A stretch of DNA of 64,000 bases from Phycisphaerales bacterium (GTDB lineage: Bacteria; Planctomycetota; Phycisphaerae; Phycisphaerales; UBA1924), in NCBI GenBank assembly GCA_035627955.1, contig DASPKU010000014.1, positions 20,445 to 84,444 of the forward strand, written 5' to 3'. Position numbers and translations under genes: made by a program. The notes beneath the pieces were generated by a model. It was not told the DNA's origin, searched no databases, and saw nothing but the letters and a program-made list of their open reading frames with translations. This document shows positions 41,621-50,545 of the stretch, in pieces (within the stretch, counting starts at the first letter, position 1; every line of letters starts with the position of its first letter).

Positions 41621-41887
41621 ATGGGGTTCTACTTCCGCAAGTCGGTGAACGCGGGGCCCTTCCGCATCAACTTCAGCCGCTCGGGCGTCGGCTACTCCGT
41701 CGGCGGGCGCGGCTTCCGCACCGGCGTCACACCCCGCGGGCGGCGGTACACCTCCAGCGGCATCCCCGGGACCGGCATGGGCTACCGAACCGGTGGACCC
41801 GGGTGCATGGTCATGCTGGTGGGCTCGCTCGCCCTGCTCGCGGTGGTGGGCTTCGCGGCCGCGCGGCTGCTTAAGGAGACTCTGTGA
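41621..41887 (+). CDS. DUF4236 protein
   Basis: An 88-residue protein with the DUF4236 start GFYFRKSVNAGPFRINFSRSGVGYSVGGRGFRTGVTPRGRRY, a beta-hairpin domain common in bacterial and phage proteins, and here a C-terminal membrane helix (~64-84, CMVMLVGSLALLAVVGFAAA). Function unknown. TACGCT lies 8 nt before the ATG. Its stop overlaps the next start by one base (TGATG). Confidence 0.85.
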   Translation: MGFYFRKSVNAGPFRINFSRSGVGYSVGGRGFRTGVTPRGRRYTSSGIPGTGMGYRTGGPGCMVMLVGSLALLAVVGFAAARLLKETL

Positions 41888-42177
41888 TGGTGCGATGGAA
41901 GCGTGTGCTGCGGTCGGCCAGCTCCGAGCGGTTCCTGGCCATGCGCGAGGGTCGCGACGCCGCGGCCGTGGACCTGCACTACCTCGCCGACGGCACCGTC
42001 GCCGGCACGCTCATCCTGCTCGAGGGCTCGGGCCTCACCGAGGAGCACGTCCCCGAGATTCTCAAGCAGCTCGACGATGACTTCCTCCCCGGCGTCGACC
42101 TGGGCAGCGGCTCGGTGATGTTCACCGTGGTGGCGGGCAGGCTGGTGGGGAACTACGAAGGAGCCGAGGAAAAATAG
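41887..42177 (+). CDS. Hypothetical protein coupled to DUF4236 gene
   Basis: A 96-residue soluble protein: VRWKRVLRSASSERFLAMREGRDAAAVDLHYLADGTVAGTLILLEGSG ... PEILKQLDDDFLPGVDLGSGSVMFTVVAGRLVGNYEG. The pattern of alternating strands around a helix suggests a small alpha-beta fold. No family recognised. Translation is coupled to the DUF4236 gene through TGATG. The stop runs into the left arm of an inverted repeat. Confidence 0.65.
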   Translation: MVRWKRVLRSASSERFLAMREGRDAAAVDLHYLADGTVAGTLILLEGSGLTEEHVPEILKQLDDDFLPGVDLGSGSVMFTVVAGRLVGNYEGAEEK

Positions 42178-42259
42178 CAAAGGGCAAACTGGCAAAGGGC
42201 AAATCGGAGCGCCGATGACGAACGCATTCCGATTTGCCCTTTGCCCCTTTGCACTTTGG
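42177..42259. repeat. Inverted repeat of GGCAAAGG units before the amidotransferase gene
   Basis: The left arm 42177-42208 and right arm 42228-42259 are complementary over 32 nt, perfectly so for the inner 17 (tccgatttgccctttgc). The right arm abuts the ribosome-binding site of the next gene. A single arm of the same family lies at 63281-63310. Confidence 0.85.
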
Positions 42260-42269
42260 AGATTTGCGC

Positions 42270-43205
42270 ATGTGCCGCTTCGTGCTCTACCAGGGCGTGC
42301 CCCTGACTATCGCCTCGCTGGTGACCGAGCCCGCCAACTCGATCATCAACCAGAGCGTGCACAGCAAGGAGAGCGAGGAGCCGCTCAACGGCGACGGCTT
42401 CGGCGTCGCGTGGTGGGCGCCCGACCTCTCGCACAAGCCCGCGGTGTTCCGCTCGGTGTCGCCGGCGTGGAGCAACATGAACCTGCTGGAGCTCGCCCGC
42501 GTCACCCGCAGCGGCACGGTCATGGCCCACGTGCGGGCCGCCACGCGCGGCATCCCCGTGACCGAGCTCAACTGCCACCCCTTCGCCGCGGGGCCGTACG
42601 CCTTCATGCACAACGGCGACGTCGCCCGCTTCGGCGAGATCCGCCGGCGCGTGCTCGCGGACCTCAGCGACGACTCCTTCCATGCTGTCAAAGGCTCCAC
42701 CGACAGCGAGCACCTCTTCGGCGTCTTCCTCGATCAGGTCGCCAAGGCCGGCGGCACGTGCGTCGGCGCCTCGGGGGGGAAGGTCAAGGCTCACCCCGGC
42801 AAGCAGGTGCAGGCCATGGCCGCGGCCCTGGAGCGCACCGTCGAGTACATCACCCGCCTCTCCAAGCACGCGGTCAACGGCGGTGCCAAGCGCGACGACG
42901 CCAAGCCCGAGGAGGACGAGGACTGCTACCTCAACATTGCCGTGAGCGACGGCGACCACTCGGTGGCCTGCCGGTACACCACCGCGGATGAGCCCTCATC
43001 GCTGTACGTGCACACCGGCCGCCGCTACGTCTGTGAGGGCGGGCTGTGCCGGATGGTCTCGCCCGAGAAGGGGCACGGGGCGGTGATCGTCTCCAGCGAG
43101 CCACTCAGCGATGACCCGGGGTGGCAGAAGATCCCCCGCAATCACATGGTGGTGGTCAGCCACGAGCGGGAGTGTGAGGTCCGGGAGATGCAGGTGGCTA
43201 CCTGA
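42270..43205 (+). CDS. Class II glutamine amidotransferase (YafJ-like)
   Basis: A 311-residue N-terminal-nucleophile hydrolase. Cys2 (MCRFVLYQG) becomes the catalytic N-terminal cysteine once Met is removed. Other landmarks are NGDGFGVAWW, HVRAATRG, NCHPFAAGPYAFMHNGDV and TDSEHLFGVFL. It should release ammonia from glutamine; stand-alone YafJ-type enzymes act on gamma-glutamyl compounds of unknown identity, and EgtC is a relative. Length fits the family. The GGAG ribosome-binding site 8 nt before the ATG lies at the edge of a large inverted repeat, so folding could control translation. Confidence 0.88.
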   Translation: MCRFVLYQGVPLTIASLVTEPANSIINQSVHSKESEEPLNGDGFGVAWWAPDLSHKPAVFRSVSPAWSNMNLLELARVTRSGTVMAHVRAATRGIPVTELNCHPFAAGPYAFMHNGDVARFGEIRRRVLADLSDDSFHAVKGSTDSEHLFGVFLDQVAKAGGTCVGASGGKVKAHPGKQVQAMAAALERTVEYITRLSKHAVNGGAKRDDAKPEEDEDCYLNIAVSDGDHSVACRYTTADEPSSLYVHTGRRYVCEGGLCRMVSPEKGHGAVIVSSEPLSDDPGWQKIPRNHMVVVSHERECEVREMQVAT

Positions 43206-43268
43206 AGGCTGGACTGAGCTGGGCTGAGCTGGACTGAGCCGGATTCCTGACCTGATTCGCGGTCCCAT

Positions 43269-43319
43269 CCACCGAGATGAGGACATCTCGGTGGCACGAT
43301 GAAGACATCTCGGTAGCAC
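43269..43319 (-). repeat. Tandem GTGCCA hairpin, one full and one partial copy
   Basis: A full copy identical in stem and loop to 17655 (43269-43297), then a copy missing its outer half (43298-43319). They sit 40 bp upstream of the YihY gene, outside any frame. Confidence 0.8.
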
Positions 43320-43358
43320 GTTTGATTGCTGTTCAGGCGGCGGAAGCACACTCGGTGC

Positions 43359-44492
43359 ATGGCCGACTACTCCACAAAGGGCAGGTCCGAGCGCGAGCCC
43401 AGCGGCGCCCACGACAACACCGGCAAGAAGGGCAAGGGCGGCATCCTCAAGCTCTTCAAGAGCGCCATCACCGCGTTCTTCAAGAACCGGTCGCTCACGC
43501 TCGCGGCCTCGCTGTCCTACTACGCCATCTTCTCCGTCGCCCCCATCATCCTCATCATGCTCGCCATCGTCGGCCGCATCTTCGGCGACACGCAGGCCCG
43601 CCAGCAGATCATCCAGCGCGTCTCCTCGGCCGCGGGCCCGAAGACCGCCGAGTTCATCGATGAGCTGCTCCGCAACGCCAGCGAGCCCAAGCAGGGCATC
43701 TGGAGCATGGTCGTCGGCTTCGTGCTCCTCTTCATCGGCGCCACCGGCCTCTTCCAGCAGCTCAAGGACGCCCTCAACCAGGTGTGGAACGTCCGCCCCA
43801 AGCCCGGGCACGCCATCGGCCAGCTCATCCGCACCCGCCTCATCGGCTTCGGCCTCGTGCTGCTGATGGGCGTCGCCCTCATGGCGCTGCTCGCCTCCAG
43901 CGCCGTCGTCTCCGGAATGGCCGAGCGCATCCAGAGCGTCGTCGCCATCCCCGAGCCCGTGCTGCACATCGTTGACCTCGCAGTCAGCTTCGGCATCATC
44001 TCAACGCTGCTCGCCGTCATTTACCGCTACCTGCCCGACGCCAAGATCGGATGGCGCGAGACCTGGCGCGGCGGCCTCATCACCGCAGCGCTGCTCGCCC
44101 TGGGCAAGGTCGGCCTGGGCCTGTACCTCGGCAAGGCCGCCGTGAGCTCCTCCTTCGGGGCCGCGGGCTCCATGGCCATCGCGCTCGTATGGATCTACTA
44201 CTCCTCGGCCATCCTGCTGCTTGGCGCCGAGATGACGCAGTGCTACGCGGAGATGTACGGCAAGCGCATCGAGCCGGCCGACTGGGCCGAGTCCGCCACC
44301 GTCAAGGAGGTCCCCAAGCAGCCCGGCGACGAGGGCTACGTCAAGCCCTGGAAGCGCAAGGACTGGGGCCGCGAGGACGAGAAGCACGGGAAACACCACG
44401 ACGCCGGGACTGAGAAGTCCTCGACGAAGTCCCGGGTTGGCGGCGACAAGCACGCAGCGAAGACCAACGCGAAGGACAGCCGCGACGCCTAA
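43359..44492 (+). CDS. YihY/BrkB-family membrane protein
   Basis: A 377-residue integral membrane protein with six helices from ~40 to 285 (LAASLSYYAIFSVAPIILIML; WSMVVGFVLLFIGATGLFQQL; GFGLVLLMGVALMALLA; IISTLLAVIYRYLPD; MAIALVWIYYSSAILLLGAEMTQCY). The LAASLSYYAIFSVAPI and WIYYSSAILLLGAE-T motifs define the family, once mis-assigned as RNase BN; its role is unknown. The C-terminal ~60 residues are a hydrophilic tail. Its residues ~346-363 (HDAGTEKSSTKSRVGGD) are encoded by a repeat whose other copy lies at 45686. Confidence 0.88.
   Translation: MADYSTKGRSEREPSGAHDNTGKKGKGGILKLFKSAITAFFKNRSLTLAASLSYYAIFSVAPIILIMLAIVGRIFGDTQARQQIIQRVSSAAGPKTAEFIDELLRNASEPKQGIWSMVVGFVLLFIGATGLFQQLKDALNQVWNVRPKPGHAIGQLIRTRLIGFGLVLLMGVALMALLASSAVVSGMAERIQSVVAIPEPVLHIVDLAVSFGIISTLLAVIYRYLPDAKIGWRETWRGGLITAALLALGKVGLGLYLGKAAVSSSFGAAGSMAIALVWIYYSSAILLLGAEMTQCYAEMYGKRIEPADWAESATVKEVPKQPGDEGYVKPWKRKDWGREDEKHGKHHDAGTEKSSTKSRVGGDKHAAKTNAKDSRDA
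44397..44447 (+). repeat. 51-bp repeat A, translated in the YihY tail
   Basis: 47 of 51 bases match 45686-45736. It contains a nested hairpin (gggact ... agtccc). It lies in frame near the 3' end of the YihY gene. Confidence 0.85.
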
Positions 44493-44567
44493 ACTCCCCC
44501 ACCGGCACACCGCCGGCCCAGCCCCGCGCCGTCTCACAACCGGGCTTTTTTCGGCGCACTTCCATCC

Positions 44568-45668
44568 ATGTCAGACCCGAATACCCGCAGGGAGATCGCG
44601 CGTCGCGCCGCGTCCATGATGTACGCGCGCGAGGAGCACGAGTACTTCACCGCCAAGCGCAAGGCCGCGCGGCAGATCCTCGGCGCCGACCGCGTCCAGG
44701 ACCTCCCCAGCAACCGCGAGATCCGCGACGAGATCCAGCTGCTCGCCGACATGCTCGAGGGCGAGAGCCGCGGGCGCGAGCTGGCTGCCATGCGCATCGA
44801 GGCCCTCCGCCTCATGCGGGCACTCGACCAGTGGAAGCCCCGCCTTATCGGCAGCGTGCTTACGGGCCACGTCCGCAAGGGCTCCGACATCGACCTGCAC
44901 GTCTTCACCGACTCGCTCGGACTGCTCGAGGACGCCCTCGCCGCCCTCGGCCTGGAGTACTCCGTCGAGCACAAGCGCGTCCTCAAGCACAACGAGCAGC
45001 GCGTGTTCACCCACATCCACGTGCCCGGCCTGGGCGAGCGGGGCCAGTACACCGCAGAGCTCACCGTCTACACCGCCGACAAAAGCAACTACCCCTTCCG
45101 CAGCTCCATCACCGGCAAGACCATGGAACGCGCCGGCATCGCCGAGCTCGAGGCGCTGCTCCGCGAGACCGCCCCCGACTTCGAAGAACGCATGGACCGC
45201 GCCGCCGAGCACGCCGACGTCTGGGAGCTCTACCGCCTCCTGCTCCTGCCGCTCGAGAAGGTCAAGCAGAGCGCCAAGTACCACCCCGAGGGTGACGCCC
45301 TGTACCACGCGCTGCAGGTCTTCCAGCTCGCCCGCAACGTGCGCGGCTACGACGAGGAGTTCCTGCTGGCCGCGCTGCTGCACGACGTGGGCAAGGCCAT
45401 CGACCCGCACGACCACGTCGGCGCCGGCGTCGAAGCCCTCGAGGGCTCCGTCACCGAGCGCACGCTCTGGCTCGTCGAGCACCACATGGAAGCCCACGAA
45501 TACCGCGCCGGCACCCTGGGCCACCGCGCCCGCCGACGCCTCGCCGAGAGCGAGTGGCTCGAGGACGTCCTGCTCCTCAGCGAGGCCGACCAGGCCGGCC
45601 GCCAACGCGGCGTCATCGTGCCGACCATCGACGAGGCGCTGGAATACATCCAGGGGCTCAACGAGTGA
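44568..45668 (+). CDS. Nucleotidyltransferase-HD domain protein
   Basis: A 366-residue two-domain protein. The N-terminal part has a polymerase-beta-type nucleotidyltransferase site: LIGSVLTGHVRKGSDIDLHVF, i.e. GS followed by a D-x-D (KGSDIDLHV). The C-terminal part is an HD phosphohydrolase: LYHALQVFQLA, LLAALLHDVGKAID and WLVEHHMEAH. Fused NT and HD domains occur in CCA-adding enzymes and GlnD, but the long spacing and missing RNA-binding motifs argue against both. The substrate is unknown; a nucleotide or RNA modification and its reversal is possible. Confidence 0.8.
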   Translation: MSDPNTRREIARRAASMMYAREEHEYFTAKRKAARQILGADRVQDLPSNREIRDEIQLLADMLEGESRGRELAAMRIEALRLMRALDQWKPRLIGSVLTGHVRKGSDIDLHVFTDSLGLLEDALAALGLEYSVEHKRVLKHNEQRVFTHIHVPGLGERGQYTAELTVYTADKSNYPFRSSITGKTMERAGIAELEALLRETAPDFEERMDRAAEHADVWELYRLLLLPLEKVKQSAKYHPEGDALYHALQVFQLARNVRGYDEEFLLAALLHDVGKAIDPHDHVGAGVEALEGSVTERTLWLVEHHMEAHEYRAGTLGHRARRRLAESEWLEDVLLLSEADQAGRQRGVIVPTIDEALEYIQGLNE

Positions 45669-45685
45669 GGATGTCTCGCGCTCAA

Positions 45686-45806
45686 CACGACGCCGGCACT
45701 GAGGAGTCCTCGACGAAGTCCCGGATTGACGGCGACTCACGCATCGCGACCAGTGCGCCTACTCCCAATTCGGGACTTCGCCCAAGGCGGCTCAGTCCCG
45801 GCGTCG
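45686..45806. repeat. 121-bp element B with 36-nt inverted ends
   Basis: The left end (45688-45723) and right end (45771-45806) are complementary at both extremities (cgacgccgg, actgag, cgaagtcccg). The left half matches repeat A at 44397. It begins 18 bp after the HD gene stop and fills most of the gap before the ABC-F gene. Confidence 0.85.
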
Positions 45807-45819
45807 CAAACGCGCCCCC

Positions 45820-47751
45820 TCACCCGCTCAACTCCCCCCACCGCTCATACAGCGCCGCCACCCTCGCCTGCGCCTCCCCCAGCTCCACATACAGCTGCTG
45901 CACCCGCTTGTGGTCCCCGCCCGCATCGTTCACCAGCGCCTCCAGCCGCGCGACCTCCGCCTCCGCCTTCTCGATCGCCGGCTCGATCTGCTCCAGCTCC
46001 CGCTGCTCCTTGTAGCTCAGCTTCTTCTTCGAAGCAGCTGGCGCAGCGCCGCTCGCGCTCGCAGCATTCGAAGGGGACGGTGGAGATGTCCCACGCGCGG
46101 CCGCCTGCGCCTCCTGCACCCGCGCCTTCGCCTCCAACTCCTCCAGCTCCTGCGCATCCTCCCACTGGTCGTAGCTCGCGTAGTACTTCGCCCCGCCCTT
46201 CCCATCCAGCGCCAGCACCTGCGTCGCCAGGTCCGCCACCATCGCCCGGTCGTGCGTCACCAGCACCAGCGCCCCCGGGAACTCCTCCAGCGACGTCTCC
46301 AGCACCTCCAGCGTCGCGATGTCCAGGTCGTTCGTCGGCTCGTCCAGGATCAGCACATCCGCGGGCTCCAGCATCAGCCGCGCGATGTGCACCCGCGCCT
46401 GCTCGCCGCCGCTGAGCGCCCGGATCGGCGCCTTCATCTGCTGCTGGTCGAACAGGAACATCGCCGCCCACGTGTTCACGTGCAGCACCCGCCCCTGATA
46501 GATCACCGAGTCCGCCGGGCTCAGCGTGTCCCGCAGCGTCTTGCTCGGGTCCAGCTCCGTGCGGTGCTGGCTGAAGAGCACGACGCGCAGGTTGTCCGCC
46601 CGCCTGATCTCCCCCGGCGGCGGCACGCCGCTGGGCAGGTTCGCGTCCTTCGCGGCCTGCACCGCCTCTGGGCTGGGCGCATCGCTCGCCAGCTCCCCCG
46701 TCAGCACCTTGATCAGCGTCGACTTGCCGCTGCCGTTGGGACCCATCAGCCCCAGCTTCTGCCCCGGCGACAGGATGACGTTGAGGTCCCTGAACAGCGT
46801 CCGCCCGCCCAGGCTCTTGCTGATCGCGTGCGCCTGCAGCAGCTTCTGCGTCTTGCGGTCCGTGCCGCCAAAGTCCACCGCCGCGGCCCGCTGCGGCGCG
46901 TTCCGCGCCTTCAGCTCCGCGAGCTCCGCGATCCGCGAATGCGCCGACGCCGCGCGGCTCTTCGCCTTGGTCCGCCGCGCCTGCGCCTTGCGCCCCAGCC
47001 ACCGCAGGTCCTCCCGCACCATGTTCGCCAGCGACGCCTCCTGCCGCGCCTGCCCCTCCAGGAACTCCTGCTTCCGCCGCAGGAACTCGCTGTAGTTGCC
47101 CTGCACCCCGAACGTCCCGCCCGGGTACGCACGGCTCAGCTCCACGATCCGCGTGGCCGTGTTCTCCAGAAACGCCCGGTCGTGCGTCACCGCAACCCAC
47201 GCGAACTGGGCCGAGTCGAGGATCTCTTCAAGCCACCGGATGCCCTCAACGTCGAGGTGGTTCGTGGGCTCGTCCAGCAGCAGGATGTCCGGCTCCTTCG
47301 CCAGCTCGCGGATAATCGACAGCCGCTTGCGCTGCCCGCCCGACAGGCGCGCTGCCTCCGCGTGCAGGAAGTCGTCACCTAACCCCAGCTCCTCGAACCC
47401 CAGCCGGCGCAGCGTCAGCTCCGCGTGCAGCTCGCGCTCATGGTCATCGTGCACGTGCGGCAGTGTGATGCTTTTGAGCCCATCGCACACCGCCGAGAGC
47501 ACTGTCGCCCCCTCCGGGAAGCGGTCCATCTGCGACACGTACGCCGCCCGCAGCCCCTTCCGCAGCACGATCGACCCCTCGTCGGCCGTCTCCATCCCCG
47601 CCAGCAGCTTCAGCAGCGTCGACTTGCCGCTCCCGTTGGGCCCGATCAGCGCCAGCCGCTCGCGGTCCTGCAGCACCAGCCCGATCCCCGAGAAGAGCGT
47701 GTGGTGGCCGTAGGTCTTGGAGATGGCTTGGGCGGTGAGGACTGGGGGCAT
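45820..47751 (-). CDS. ABC-F ATPase (Uup-like)
   Basis: A 643-residue protein with two ABC domains and no membrane segment. Domain 1 has GPNGSGKS (~37-44), ARLSGGQRKRLSI and LLLDEPTNHLD. The linker (~240-300) is Arg/Lys-rich and helical, the P-site tRNA interaction motif region. Domain 2 has GPNGSGKS, ALSGGEQARVHIARLM and LILDEPTNDLD. The C-terminus (~570-643) is an acidic/basic coiled coil as in Uup. ABC-F proteins act on the ribosome E site or, for Uup, on replication and DNA structure. The ATG directly follows the stop of the permease gene (TGAATG). Confidence 0.92.
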   Translation of the reverse strand: MPPVLTAQAISKTYGHHTLFSGIGLVLQDRERLALIGPNGSGKSTLLKLLAGMETADEGSIVLRKGLRAAYVSQMDRFPEGATVLSAVCDGLKSITLPHVHDDHERELHAELTLRRLGFEELGLGDDFLHAEAARLSGGQRKRLSIIRELAKEPDILLLDEPTNHLDVEGIRWLEEILDSAQFAWVAVTHDRAFLENTATRIVELSRAYPGGTFGVQGNYSEFLRRKQEFLEGQARQEASLANMVREDLRWLGRKAQARRTKAKSRAASAHSRIAELAELKARNAPQRAAAVDFGGTDRKTQKLLQAHAISKSLGGRTLFRDLNVILSPGQKLGLMGPNGSGKSTLIKVLTGELASDAPSPEAVQAAKDANLPSGVPPPGEIRRADNLRVVLFSQHRTELDPSKTLRDTLSPADSVIYQGRVLHVNTWAAMFLFDQQQMKAPIRALSGGEQARVHIARLMLEPADVLILDEPTNDLDIATLEVLETSLEEFPGALVLVTHDRAMVADLATQVLALDGKGGAKYYASYDQWEDAQELEELEAKARVQEAQAAARGTSPPSPSNAASASGAAPAASKKKLSYKEQRELEQIEPAIEKAEAEVARLEALVNDAGGDHKRVQQLYVELGEAQARVAALYERWGELSG

Positions 47752-49188
47752 TCACACAAACGTAGGGCGCGAGTTCCACCACCTGTCCCACACGTAAAAC
47801 ACCGGGTACCCCGCCAGCAGCACCACGATCCACAGCAGCGACGTCTCCCACCACACCGCCTCCCCCGCCCGCAGCCGCCCCGCCGACGCGACCACCTCCA
47901 GCACCGTCATTCCCACCGCCGACAGGATGAACAGCACCGGCACCACCGGGTACCACGGTGTGCGGTACGGCCGCTCCAGCTCCGGGCGCGTCACCCGCAG
48001 CCTGATCACCGAGAACGCCGCCAGCCCGTAGAAGATCCAGATCGTGAACACGAACCCGCCCGCCAGCGTTGCGAAGTCCCTGAAGAACAGCACCGCCGTG
48101 CACGACAGCGCACACTGAAGCCACAGCGATACGTGCGGCGTCTCGTACCTCGGGTGCACCCGCGACAGGAACCGGAACAGGAGCCGGTCCTGCGATTGGG
48201 CGAACGTCACCCGCGCCCCCGTGATGATCGACGCGTGCGTCGAGCCCAGCGTCGACACCACCACCATGGCGGTGAGCAGCACGCCCCCCGCCGGCCCCAG
48301 CAGTTTCGCCATCACATCGCCCGCCACCGACGTGCTCGCCCGCACCTGCTCGATCGGCAGCACGTAGAAGTACGCCGCGTTGATCGCGATGTACAACCCC
48401 ACCGCCAACAGCGTCCCCAGCACGTTCACCCGCGGCAGCGTCCGCTGCGGGTCCTTCACCTCCCCCGCCACCGCGCCGACATCCGCCCACCCCTCGTACG
48501 TCCAAAGCACCGCCGCCATCACCGGCGCCAGCGCCAGCAGCAGGCTCTTGGGAACCTCATCCGCCGGCGCAAAGTTCGCCGCGTCCCCACCGGGCACCAC
48601 CACCGCGAACAGACACATTGAAACGAGCGCCGCCACCTTGAGTGATGTCACTACCACGCCCGCGCCCGCCCCCAGCCGCATCCCCCGCGCGTTGAGCGCG
48701 GTCAGCGCAATCAGCACCGCGCACACCGCCGCGGGCTCCGCCCACACCGTGGTGTACCCCTCCGGCATACCCAGGCGCCGCACCGCGAACGCCGCGTAGT
48801 GCGAGTTCAGGTGCAGGTACTGCGCGAAGATCGTCGAGATCGCCCCCGCGGCGAAAGGCTTGCTGATCAGCATGTACGTCCAGCCGAAGACGAACGCCGT
48901 GCTCCGCCCCAGCCCGTGGTACAGGAAGTTGTACAGCCCGCCCGACCGCGGGAACACCACCGCCAGCTCCGTGAACGTCAGCGCCCCGAACAGCGACAGC
49001 AGCCCGCCCACCGCCCACATCAGCAGCATCACCACCGGGCTCGAGAGGTGCTGCGCAATCTCCGACGGCGTGCGAAAAATCCCGCTGCCGATGATCGTGC
49101 CCAGCATGATGCCCAGTGCCCCAAAGGTCCCGATGGTGCGGGGCAGGTCGCGTCGCGCTTCATTGGTGCCGCTCGTGGTGGCCGTCAT
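47752..49188 (-). CDS. APC-family amino acid permease
   Basis: A 478-residue, 12-helix amino acid/polyamine transporter. The first-helix motif GALGIMLGTIIGSGIFRTP and later ALTFTELAVVFPRSGGLYNFLYHGLG are typical of the L-amino-acid transporter branch. Further helices extend to residue ~465 (SLLWIVVLLAGYPVFYV). The specific substrate is unknown. TAACCT lies 9 nt before the ATG, and there is no ribosome-binding site. It is the first gene of a pair with the ABC-F ATPase. Confidence 0.9.
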   Translation of the reverse strand: MTATTSGTNEARRDLPRTIGTFGALGIMLGTIIGSGIFRTPSEIAQHLSSPVVMLLMWAVGGLLSLFGALTFTELAVVFPRSGGLYNFLYHGLGRSTAFVFGWTYMLISKPFAAGAISTIFAQYLHLNSHYAAFAVRRLGMPEGYTTVWAEPAAVCAVLIALTALNARGMRLGAGAGVVVTSLKVAALVSMCLFAVVVPGGDAANFAPADEVPKSLLLALAPVMAAVLWTYEGWADVGAVAGEVKDPQRTLPRVNVLGTLLAVGLYIAINAAYFYVLPIEQVRASTSVAGDVMAKLLGPAGGVLLTAMVVVSTLGSTHASIITGARVTFAQSQDRLLFRFLSRVHPRYETPHVSLWLQCALSCTAVLFFRDFATLAGGFVFTIWIFYGLAAFSVIRLRVTRPELERPYRTPWYPVVPVLFILSAVGMTVLEVVASAGRLRAGEAVWWETSLLWIVVLLAGYPVFYVWDRWWNSRPTFV

Positions 49189-49338
49189 CCGGGCCGCAGG
49201 TTACCGGCATTCGCGCTGCCAGCCTCACCCCGCCCGGCCCGCTCCACCCGCCGCACTCCCCTACAGAGCACCCAACCAAACCCCGCACCCACCGCGTTTC
49301 TGGTGACACCGCCCCGCCCCTGTGGTACACCATTGGCC

Positions 49339-50529
49339 ATGGCGCTCCCGCGCAACAAGGCCGCTGTCGCCGCGCCCGCACTGGCCGCCACGCTGGCCGC
49401 CACCCTCACGGCCGCGCTCATCTCGCCGGCACACGCCGGCCCCCGCGAGAGCATCACCTTCACCAACGTGCGCAACGATGGCATGCGCAACTGGATCGAG
49501 AACGAGTACCGCGACTGCGCCTTCACCGGCGACTACCTCGCCACCCGCGTCCGCATCAGCGGCCAGATCCGCTCCCTCGTCCCCGAGCAGACCCTCCTCG
49601 AGACCCAGATCGCCATCGGCTCACCAGACTGGAACATCATCTGGGTCTACCCCTTCGGCGACCTCGCCGACCAGTACGCCACCCACACCCTGCTCGACAG
49701 CGAGTTCGACCTCGAGAGCCCCGTCCGCGCCCACGGCCCCTGGGTCTTCCAGTTCTTCGACACCGCCGACGACCCCTCCGGCTGCGACGCGATCTGGGAC
49801 CACGTCACCATCACCCTCGACGACGCCGCGCCCAACCCGGACATTTTCTACGAGTACCTCTTCACCGACGCCGGTGACACCGTCGACACGGGCGCGATCT
49901 CCCGCGGCGAGGGCGCCCTCCACGAGATCCGCGGCTTTGGCAGCGCCGAGGACTCCGACCTCTTCCGCATCCGCATCACCGACCCCTCCAACTTCTCCGC
50001 CGACGCCCAGCTCGTCCGCTACTTCGGCGACGGCGCCATGCTCTGCCTCTTCAACGCCCGCGGCAAGGGCGTGCTCGCCATCGACGCCCGTACGCCCATC
50101 ATCCCGATCCTCAACACGCAGCTCATCACCCTGCCGCCCGGCGACTACTGGCTCGGCATCGCCACCAGCCACCGCTACCCCGTCGACGCCGAGGGCAACC
50201 GCATCTGGGACGAGATGATCAACCTCCAGCAGGTCCCCAACGGCCCCGGCAAGTTCGGCGCCCTGCACCACTGGGAGGGCACCGGCGAGACCATCCAGTA
50301 CCACATCCGCCTCACGGGCGTGGATTACGCCGGCCTGCCCAACACCTGCACCGCCGACTTCAACCAGGACGGAGACGCGGCCACGGACCAGGACATCGAG
50401 GCCTTCTTCGCCTGCCTCGGCGGCACCTGCTGCGAGGGCTGCCATAGCGACTTCAACGCCGACGGCGACGTCGCCACCGACCAGGACATCGAGTCGTTCT
50501 TCCGCGTCCTCGGGGGCGGGGCGTGCTAA
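49339..50529 (+). CDS. Secreted protein with paired GC-type dockerin
   Basis: A 396-residue exported protein. Signal peptide ~1-34 (ending ALISPAHA). Residues ~35-160 form a beta-sandwich (ESITFTNVRNDGMRNWIENEYRDC ... WVFQFFDTADDPSGCDAIWDHVTITLDD). Residues ~165-325 resemble a pre-peptidase or PPC-like domain (YLFTDAGDTVDTGAISRGEGALHEIRGFG-AEDSDLFRIRI ... LPPGDYWLGIA). The C-terminal 58 residues are the dockerin pair ([24 protein letters not shown] ... SDFNADGDVATDQDIESFFRVLGG). Function otherwise unknown. TACACC lies 7 nt upstream of the ATG. Confidence 0.82.
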   Translation: MALPRNKAAVAAPALAATLAATLTAALISPAHAGPRESITFTNVRNDGMRNWIENEYRDCAFTGDYLATRVRISGQIRSLVPEQTLLETQIAIGSPDWNIIWVYPFGDLADQYATHTLLDSEFDLESPVRAHGPWVFQFFDTADDPSGCDAIWDHVTITLDDAAPNPDIFYEYLFTDAGDTVDTGAISRGEGALHEIRGFGSAEDSDLFRIRITDPSNFSADAQLVRYFGDGAMLCLFNARGKGVLAIDARTPIIPILNTQLITLPPGDYWLGIATSHRYPVDAEGNRIWDEMINLQQVPNGPGKFGALHHWEGTGETIQYHIRLTGVDYAGLPNTCTADFNQDGDAATDQDIEAFFACLGGTCCEGCHSDFNADGDVATDQDIESFFRVLGGGAC

Positions 50530-50545
50530 GACGCAATCGCCGCTG

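Noticed and set aside
45910..47382. 490-codon plus-strand frame opposite the ABC-F gene
   Set aside because: Arg/Leu/His/Pro-only composition; ABC-F motifs on the other strand are perfect.
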